Shown: piece after piece, positions 57,801-64,000 of the stretch
How positions within the stretch are numbered: position 1 is the first letter of the stretch
How the letters are laid out: each line of letters opens with the position of its first letter
Source of the DNA: Paramarasmius palmivorus
Taxonomy: Eukaryota; Basidiomycota; Agaricomycetes; Agaricales; Marasmiaceae
Length of the DNA stretch: 64,000 nucleotides
NCBI GenBank assembly: GCA_037176845.1
Contig: JAYKXP010000051.1
Location: 62,001 to 126,000 of the forward strand
Direction of reading: 5' to 3'
Translations under genes and position numbers: made by a program
Notes under the pieces: model-generated
The model's database searches: none
What the model was told of the DNA's origin: nothing
The model's input: the letters and a program-made list of their open reading frames with translations, nothing else

Positions 57801-58566
57801 GGTTGACAATTAGCTATGAATTCCGAGACGGGTACTTCGGAGACAGGAAGCATTTGGGCCAGAGTACCAGCAGAAGCGCTCGGTTGGATGCATTGTGAGG
57901 AAGGTTTGCCACTATGACATGCGATCGACAACAAGTTTGGAACACCTGTCCTTTTGAGAGCGCTTGGAAAACTGAACCAATGTCGGCTCTACAAGACTCG
58001 ATTCCGTCGGAGAAACTGCAAGGAGCTGTCAGTGAGCGGAGACTTCAAAATTAAACCGAAGTCGACCTTGGATTCCCCGAGATATCAATGCCCATTATGC
58101 ACAGGTCTTGGACCCGCAAAGTTTGAAAAGTCCGAAGGCCAAGCGGAGGACATCAGTGACGAATTGCAAGAGAGAAAGCGTGGGAGAGTTTACTCCAAGA
58201 ATTTCTTGCTCGTGACCGTGACCGTGTTCTCTTCAGCTTCCCCTCTCATCACAGTTTGGTGCCAGTTCTGATTCATCCTAGGTCTCAACAATGTTACTCG
58301 TACATGAAGGTCTCTTGCACTACACGGATGAGCACTCTCCAACTCACCAAGCTGTGTTCTACCACCTATGCGACTTTAAATCGGCTTCTCGTTTTCAACC
58401 TACCCTTGTCAGTTTACATCTCGTAGTTTCCGCTTTCGCCGCAAGAGCCATTAATCATCTATCGTATCTTTAGGAATGAGGTCTTAAGTCGTGGTAGAAC
58501 GGCAGTCCAGAGTTCTTATAAGCCAAGCTTCGCTGCTCCTCATCACCAGTTTCTATCTCGTGCAAT
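54867..58566. other. 3.7 kb gene-poor block downstream of the bZIP gene
   Basis: No supported gene. The first ~450 bases, T-rich, look like the bZIP 3' UTR (TTTTTTT, TATTATTATT). It holds the (AGAAC)5 repeat at 55681-55705. Short open frames at 57222-57569 and 57954-58271 have no domain signature and cannot be joined to neighbours by good splice sites. Confidence 0.4.
55681..55705. repeat. (AGAAC)5 microsatellite
   Basis: Five tandem perfect AGAAC units in non-coding DNA. Confidence 0.9.
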
Positions 58567-59566
58567 ATGGCATACTCAGTATCAACCTACAATGAAGGTA
58601 AACTTTCAGCAGCACACCAATCACGAAACTAACAGCATAGTAGGCTGCGAAAGTCATGACTCACTCGACACACAGCGTATCGACTCGATCATGAAGAGCC
58701 GATTCTCTTGCCGGTTCTATCTTCCAAAACCTGTTCCACAGAAGATCATCGAAGAGATTGTAGACGCTGCTAGATTCGCACCGTCAGGAAATAATATGCA
58801 GTGCGTATTCCCCCCAACTCTGCCCATCCATTGTAGCTGATGCCTGATGTAGACCTTGGGAAAAGGTTTACTGCATCTCCGGGGACGTCAAAGATACCAT
58901 CTGCAAAGCTATGCTAGAAGCACACATTCAGAATCCCACCGACTATGTTAGCCAGTATCACTATTATCCGGAAGGTCACACCCCCGATCAATACGCGACT
59001 CGACGACAGGAATTTGGCAAAGTCCACTATACAGCCCTCAACATTGATAGATCCGATTACAGCGCTAGGGCCGAGTCCTCCAACAGGAATTAGTGAGTTG
59101 ATCGTGTTTAGCGCTCCCCCAAACTGTTCTAACTCAGTATTCAGCGACTTTTATGGCGCGCCTGTGGCCTTTGTGTTTACAATTCATCAAGACTTGACAC
59201 AAGGTACCACCTTCCAGTCACCCTTACTCTCTTCTGACTCTCCATACTCTAGGGTCGTGGCTGGATGTGGGATGCTTCATTCAGAACATGATTTTGGCTT
59301 CCCGAACTCGGGGACTTGCGAGCGTCTGTCAAGTCAGTTGCCTCCTCTAATGCACCCCTTGAACGATTCCTAACCCCCAATATCAGGAAAGCATTTCGAA
59401 ATATCACCAAGTCCTTAGAAGATATCTCCCGATTGCCGCCCACGAAATTGTGGCTGTAGGCATGGCTGTGGGCTATCCAGATCTCGAAAAAGTCGCACAG
59501 TATCACGGTCACCAGCCAAAGCGCGCAGTCTCTGATATCATAGAGTTCCACGGCTTTGATCAATAG
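58567..59566 (+). CDS. nitroreductase-family protein
   Basis: Main exons 58592-58800, 58853-59092, 59145-59203, 59253-59332 and 59387-59566 give 255 residues from the ATG at 58592. An alternative start at 58567 with a 43-nt intron (58598-58640) joins the same frame. The family reduces nitro compounds, quinones or related substrates with FMN and NAD(P)H. Signatures seen: S-R-F-S-C-R-F-Y near the N-terminus (the R-x-S-x-R-x-F-type FMN-phosphate contact), A-A-R-F-A-P-S-G-N-N-M-Q-P-W (flavin contact), F-Y-G-A-P-V-A-F-V-F, S-W-L-D-V-G-C-F-I-Q-N-M-I-L-A-S-R-T-R-G-L, and V-A-V-G-M-A-V-G-Y-P-D near the end. It is inferred to be soluble and a homodimer, as its family is. The true substrate is unknown. 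Confidence 0.85.
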
Positions 59567-59786
59567 ATTTCCGTTAATAATCGCGATCGAGCAAATGTAT
59601 TCGATTAGGCGAAAAGAGTTTGAACGTCATTGCCGATTTTGCGAAGCTAGTCTTACATCGACGGCCGTGGGTTGCTCGTCATCTGACTCCAGATGTCTCA
59701 TATAGGTTCTATATAAACCAAGAGTCTCCTGCTTCGACCGTTACCGCTTTACCTCCTCAAACTATTCTCAGCCAAACTCTACAGCA

Positions 59787-60304
59787 ATGATTGTCAGGTC
59801 ATCTTTCTCTCGTGCTCAATTCACTCCTGGCGTTGGCGGAACGCAAATGACACCCAAAACGCAGGTTTCCATACTCATTTGAGTCGTTCCGTTCTAACTC
59901 CTGGACAGATTTAGGAATGCCTTGGTATCGATGGGCGTGCTCTTTTCTGGATTCGCAGGTTTCTATTACATGCTTCAAACTAATGATCAGAAGAAGCGCG
60001 TAAAAGGCGATATTCACCAATGTACGCCATCGCTCTCGTACGATCCTTGTGAAGTATTGATTGGTTTCCAGACGAGTCTGTAATGAGCGAGGTGTCGCGG
60101 AACGGAGGTGGGTATCAACATAAACCCTCTTCGGAGCCTTCAAGAGTTATACCACCACCAACTCACGAACACGATGCCCAGCATCATACCATTCCGACGG
60201 CGATTCAGCTAGGAAAATATGATCCTAGTCGCATAACCCAGCCAGCACCTCAACGTGCAAAAGGAGATGGGAGTGAGCTTGTCTATACGAAAAGAATTGT
60301 CTGA
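59787..60304 (+). CDS. small single-helix membrane protein
   Basis: Exons 59909-60021 and 60072-60304 are well supported by phase. The start is less certain: ATG at 59787 with an 11-nt first exon (59787-59797) and a 111-nt intron gives 118 residues. One hydrophobic helix (A-L-V-S-M-G-V-L-F-S-G-F-A-G-F-Y-Y-M-L) is followed by a basic segment (Q-K-K-R-V-K) and a polar, His/Pro-rich tail ending S-E-L-V-Y-T-K-R-I-V. The size, the single helix near the N-terminus and the basic flank are like small mitochondrial inner-membrane assembly proteins, but I do not recognise the family. A longer first exon, opening M-I-V-R-S-S-F-S-R, looks coding too but puts a stop after the junction. Confidence 0.5.
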
Positions 60305-60712
60305 ACAGAGAAATTGTAACTTTTGTCTAGTTTTTGTATTTGTAGATTGGTGATTGCGAATGTAACATGGTTCACTGAAAGTCATACCCATTGCGAGTGA
60401 AGTAACTTAAATGAAAGTGGAAGTGCGACAAGGCAACACCGGGTCTTTGATCCGGAGCACAATGGTCCACCCGTCCTCCATGCGGCTCTCTTTCCCTTTC
60501 CTCTTCTCGCCCGCACATATGGCTGAAAACGGCCTTGCACTCAATAGACTTTAGCTTCTATCAGATCCAGACTTTACAGACCCATGCTTTTCCAATCAAA
60601 CGCAAAAAACGAACGTGCAGCGCCATGATCTCCAATCTTCTCGAACAACGACCAGCCAATTTCCAACGTTTCTTGACCCTGAACTCTCATCACCTCGCTC
60701 TGACCTTCAGAA
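60305..60712. promoter_or_regulatory. upstream region of second deacetylase
   Basis: Intergenic. The last ~200 bases before the ATG at 60713 are pyrimidine-rich (CTCTCTTTCCCTTTCCTCTTCTC at about 60485-60510). No TATA element was noted. Confidence 0.4.
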
Positions 60713-62771
60713 ATGTCGTCTCAAAACGGTCTTGTGTGCTTCACTAACTGCCTATTGCCTCAAGAGGATGGTACATTGATTGAGAAGGACCTGTGGATCG
60801 ACGAGCGACGTGGTGTTATCTTGGATGCTCAGGTATGGGTTGTAGTCATAATCTCCTTCCTTGAATTACTAAACCCGATGACTTTGCATAGAAAACATTC
60901 TTCCTTAGGAAGCAGCGACCAGACATCGTTATCGATCTCGGTGGAAACATCCTTAGGCAAGCGGGCTTCCTTGTAGCATCAACTGCGAAAAGACTTTCCC
61001 TTCGTCTTATTATGTGTTACTCGCTATTGACTAATTACTAGTCCCGGTCTCATTGACATTCAAATCAACGGAGCCTATGGCTTTGACTTCTCAGTTTTCG
61101 ATGGCGATGAGGGTGCGTATAAGGACGGGCTTCGACGTGTCGCTAGCAAGATCGTAGAGACTGGGGTGACATCGTGAGTGTTGAGTAGGCTTCATTTTTG
61201 TCCTCTCTAACCCGATCTATAGTCTGGTACCGACTATCGTTGTTAGTACTGTTTCCAGCTCGATGTCAAGGAGCTTCAATGATGACCTACTTTAGACTCA
61301 AGAAAAGTCCCTATACCCAAAGCTACTGGAACTGCTGAAACCGCTATACGCAGAAAACTCTGCATCACTTTTGGGTTGGCATGCTGAAGGACCCTTTATT
61401 GACATGGCCAAGCGGGGAGCTCACACTCCCTCGTTCTTGATGTCCGCTCCCGAAGGACTCAAATCGTTCGAAGAGCTTTACGGACCAGAGAATTTGGTCG
61501 AGGATGAAGATTGGTTGATGGGCGACAATGTCGGAGTACGCATCATCACTGCTGCTCCAGAAGTCAAGGGTGTCATGGCCGCAATAGAACCACTTACGAA
61601 GAGGGGAATCGCATTCTCGATCGGTCATAGGTCATTACTTCTTCTATGTCTTCTATGTTGCCATCCTTGTTGGCTAAAGATATGTTGATTTTAGCATTGC
61701 TACTTCGGAAATCGCGACCGCAGCCGTGAAGCATGGGGCTTGTCTGATAACTCACCTTTTCAATGCCATGCCTCAGCTCCACCACAGAGATCCTTCTATC
61801 ATCGGATTATTAGGATCTTCTCCTCACCTAGCTTCGCCCTTTACGCCTATCACCGTGAACACGTTGTTCCACAGACCCAGCCCGGGATCTCCAAAGTCTC
61901 TGAGCAGGTCTTCGAGCCGGGCTTGGGCAAACGCGCCGAAATCGCCACCAATCACGGCTTCGGAAGCCTTTGACGAGATCGAGACTCCACCTCAAAGCCC
62001 CGTCTTAGCTGCAGCCAGGAATAGGATAGCGGCGTTGAGTCGTAGCGAGACCATACCGAGCTTGCAACTGGACTCTGCCTCGAATCTCCCTAAAGAAGAC
62101 TTCGAGAGGCCGTTCTACGAGCTGATTGTCGATGGAATTCATTCGCACCCTAACTCCGTTCGGGTCAGTTATTTTGCGGAATGTAAAAGGTCGCATGGCT
62201 CATACTCTGTCTCACGTTAGCTTGCGTACTCGGCCTTTCCGGAAGGTTGCATTTTGATTACAGATGGTGAATAATTGCGTCTTGTCCCGAACCTGGAACA
62301 TGGCTGACCCTTCGAGCCCAGCCATGAAGATTCTAGATCCAAATCTCCGGGATGGCGTCCATGAATGGCGCGATGGCAAGCGTTTCGTCAAAGAGGGTGA
62401 TAAGCTTTATCTTGAGGGAACGAATACCCTTGCGGGCAGGTATGGAGCTTTTCTGTGCGAGGAATCTTTCACTCACGTTTATAAATGGCGACTAGTGTCG
62501 TGACCCTCGACAAGTGCGTTCGCAACTTTAGCCGTTTCACTGGCGCATCGATAGGACAAGCTCTAAAATGCGCCACATTCAATCCCGCGAAGTATGTTCG
62601 ATAATTCTACGTGCTTTACTTTCTTGCTCATGTCCTCTTAGATGTCTCGGCATTGAGAACAAGAAAGGAACTCTCCGGCCCGGAGCTGATGCTGACCTTG
62701 TCGTGCTCAATCTGGAAGGTAAGGTGCAAAGTACCTGGGTAAAAGGCAAACAAGTATGGAAGAGGGTTTGA
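60713..62771 (+). CDS. N-acetylglucosamine-6-phosphate deacetylase, paralogue 2
   Basis: Ten exons (60713-60832, 60892-60956, 61042-61173, 61223-61241, 61296-61630, 61695-62163, 62221-62266, 62322-62439, 62496-62591, 62642-62771) give 509 residues. Same reaction as the gene at 26493; the 19-, 335-, 46-, 118- and 96-nt exons are identical in length. Active-site signatures are kept: [32 protein letters not shown] and I-T-D-A. An intron absent from paralogue 1 splits the second exon and has a GC..AG boundary (GCAAGC donor, 60957-61041). The Ser/Pro-rich insertion after I-I-G-L-L-G is about 100 residues, roughly twice that of paralogue 1, and contains several S/T-P sites. Confidence 0.92.
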
Positions 62772-63409
62772 ACCAGTTGCTAGTAGCTGGTGTAGTATGC
62801 CATATGCAAGTACGGTCTTTTCTTCAACCCACACACGTCTGACTGCAGTGTCCAGGCTCGTCATATCCGTGTAACAGTAACTGATGTTGATGCCGCATCG
62901 ATTTACGTTTGAAGAAACATGATTCTTTTCAAAAACCCTCAAATGCTCGCGGCAATGAATTGCGTAACCCCGCAACGTGTGGGGCGTAGTGATACCCCGG
63001 ACGCTCTGTCTGGACTCGGGTGGAATTCGGCCACAAAACTGTCCTCAGGCCGTTTCCATCCGTGCTGCTCTATGTTTCTGACTCGACATCGGCGGAGGCA
63101 ATTCTCTACCGGTCTCGCCCGAGCTTAATGAATTTGAGACTGGTCATTAGGGAGTCTGGGGAGTAGATAAGGGAGGAATTTCATTTTTCTTCGCCAGGAG
63201 TCGGCCAGGAGACAGGAGATTTGCTTATATAAGCATTTCGGAAATGGGGACGGCCGACGGAGTAAACATGCGCCCATTCCTTTTCGGTCTACATCTATCA
63301 GTTTGCTCATTTTTTTTCTTTATCTTTCTCTTTCACCTACGCCCACATTCTCCCGTTTATTTAACCTTAGACTTCTAGATTTCTTCCAACTTCACCACCC
63401 CCTCTCATC
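62772..63409. promoter_or_regulatory. upstream region of F-box gene
   Basis: No supported gene. The last ~100 bases before the ATG at 63410 are rich in T and C (TTTTTTTTCTTTATCTTTCTCTTTC), a typical fungal leader/start region. Confidence 0.4.
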
Positions 63410-64000
63410 ATGACCATGTCGACGATCATGACTATTACTCACGCGCCGCACTCGCGTCCCAGGAGACTATCTTTGTCGTTGGTGACACCCAGAGCGCCGC
63501 CGCCTCTTCTCAATCTGCCAGCGGAGCTCGTATTCGAGATCATCGAGCTGTCCTTGAAGACCAATAAACCCAGTAACATTGCGGCCGTCTGCAAAACCAT
63601 CAATAACTTCCTCGATATTATCCTTTACCGCACAGTCGTCCTTGATACGAAGGACACGATCAACCTCTTCCATCGAACCACCCTTTCCAAGTCCTCCACA
63701 TTCCTCGCTACTCATGTCAAGAGTATTGTCTTGACGTATCCCCCGGCACCAAGCAGCCTCCAATTCCGTCGTGTGCTGGATATCATCCCCGCATGCAGGG
63801 GTCTGCGCTCCTTATCTCTACCTTCCGAATACGAACTCGACACAGCATTGTCATTAGTTCGTGCTGTCAGTAGTGACACACTGTCCGACCTCGTCGTTCA
63901 CTCACATGAAGGATTACTCAGCCACCCCATCTCCGGCTTTAAGCAGTATCCAACATGTAGCGCGACTCTAACCCATCTCCGCGTCTCAGAGCCCGGAGAT
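63410..64000 (+). CDS. F-box protein, 5' part (cut by window end)
   Basis: The frame is open from the ATG at 63410 to the window edge: 197 codons, no stop. After a Thr/Arg-rich start there is the F-box L-L-N-L-P-A-E-L-V-F-E-I-I-E-L-S and I-A-A-V-C-K-T-I-N-N-F, followed by Y-R-T-V-V-L and helical leucine-rich segments (R-R-V-L-D-I-I-P-A-C-R-G-L-R-S-L-S-L). The fifth F-box gene in the window, again a likely SCF adaptor with unknown substrate. The C-terminal part lies outside. A second ATG two codons later could also start. Confidence 0.75.
   Translation, partial: MTMSTIMTITHAPHSRPRRLSLSLVTPRAPPPLLNLPAELVFEIIELSLKTNKPSNIAAVCKTINNFLDIILYRTVVLDTKDTINLFHRTTLSKSSTFLATHVKSIVLTYPPAPSSLQFRRVLDIIPACRGLRSLSLPSEYELDTALSLVRAVSSDTLSDLVVHSHEGLLSHPISGFKQYPTCSATLTHLRVSEPGD

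Noticed and set aside
57954..58271. 105-codon plus-strand open frame upstream of the nitroreductase
   Set aside because: No recognisable domain; no conserved start or splice context.
1..64000. CRISPR arrays, bacterial operons, prophage or insertion sequences
   Set aside because: Spliceosomal introns and fungal gene families throughout; no array of regular direct repeats and no transposase frame was seen.

Overview
The window looks like nuclear DNA of a filamentous basidiomycete, most probably a mushroom-forming agaricomycete. Genes are intron-rich and most introns I could place are 45-60 nt with GT..AG ends, often with a CTAAC/CTGAC-like branch site. The gene families also fit: a DUF6699-type protein, five F-box genes, seven-helix membrane proteins with a W-R-C-Y..W-G segment, a fungal Trk potassium transporter and a Gup1-type O-acyltransferase. 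I rebuilt exon chains by hand, requiring reading phase to match across every junction; coordinates given as gene spans include introns, and the exons are listed in each entry.

Layout. 1-14.3 kb: a DUF6699-like gene, two F-box genes, a tandem trio of related three-helix membrane proteins (5.9-9.8 kb) whose middle copy is a pseudogene, another F-box gene on the plus strand, an unrecognised multi-exon gene, and an alpha/beta hydrolase. 15.6-30.4 kb: all plus strand, with a seven-helix membrane protein, translation initiation factor eIF4G, a 19-exon Trk K+ transporter, an N-acetylglucosamine-6-phosphate deacetylase and a leucine-rich-repeat protein. 31.6-45 kb: a Pol mu-like family X DNA polymerase (minus), NMN adenylyltransferase (plus), a tandem pair of anion:cation-symporter-type MFS permeases (plus), and a Gup1-like MBOAT (minus). 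45-64 kb: an F-box gene, then a single bZIP regulator standing between two long gene-poor blocks (46.7-53.0 and 54.9-58.6 kb), a nitroreductase-like protein, a small membrane protein, a second GlcNAc-6-phosphate deacetylase, and an F-box gene cut by the window end.

The window is mostly a mix of housekeeping and lineage-specific genes rather than one biosynthetic cluster. The clearest functional themes are amino-sugar catabolism (two deacetylase paralogues 34 kb apart), NAD synthesis (NMNAT), uptake (Trk and two MFS permeases) and membrane/GPI-anchor remodelling (Gup1). I found no self-contained new multigene system. The features most worth following up are the decayed middle copy of the tandem membrane-protein trio, the glycine steric gate of the Pol X enzyme, the serine/proline-rich insertions and GC-AG introns of the deacetylases, and a hydrophobic segment just after the zipper of the bZIP factor.
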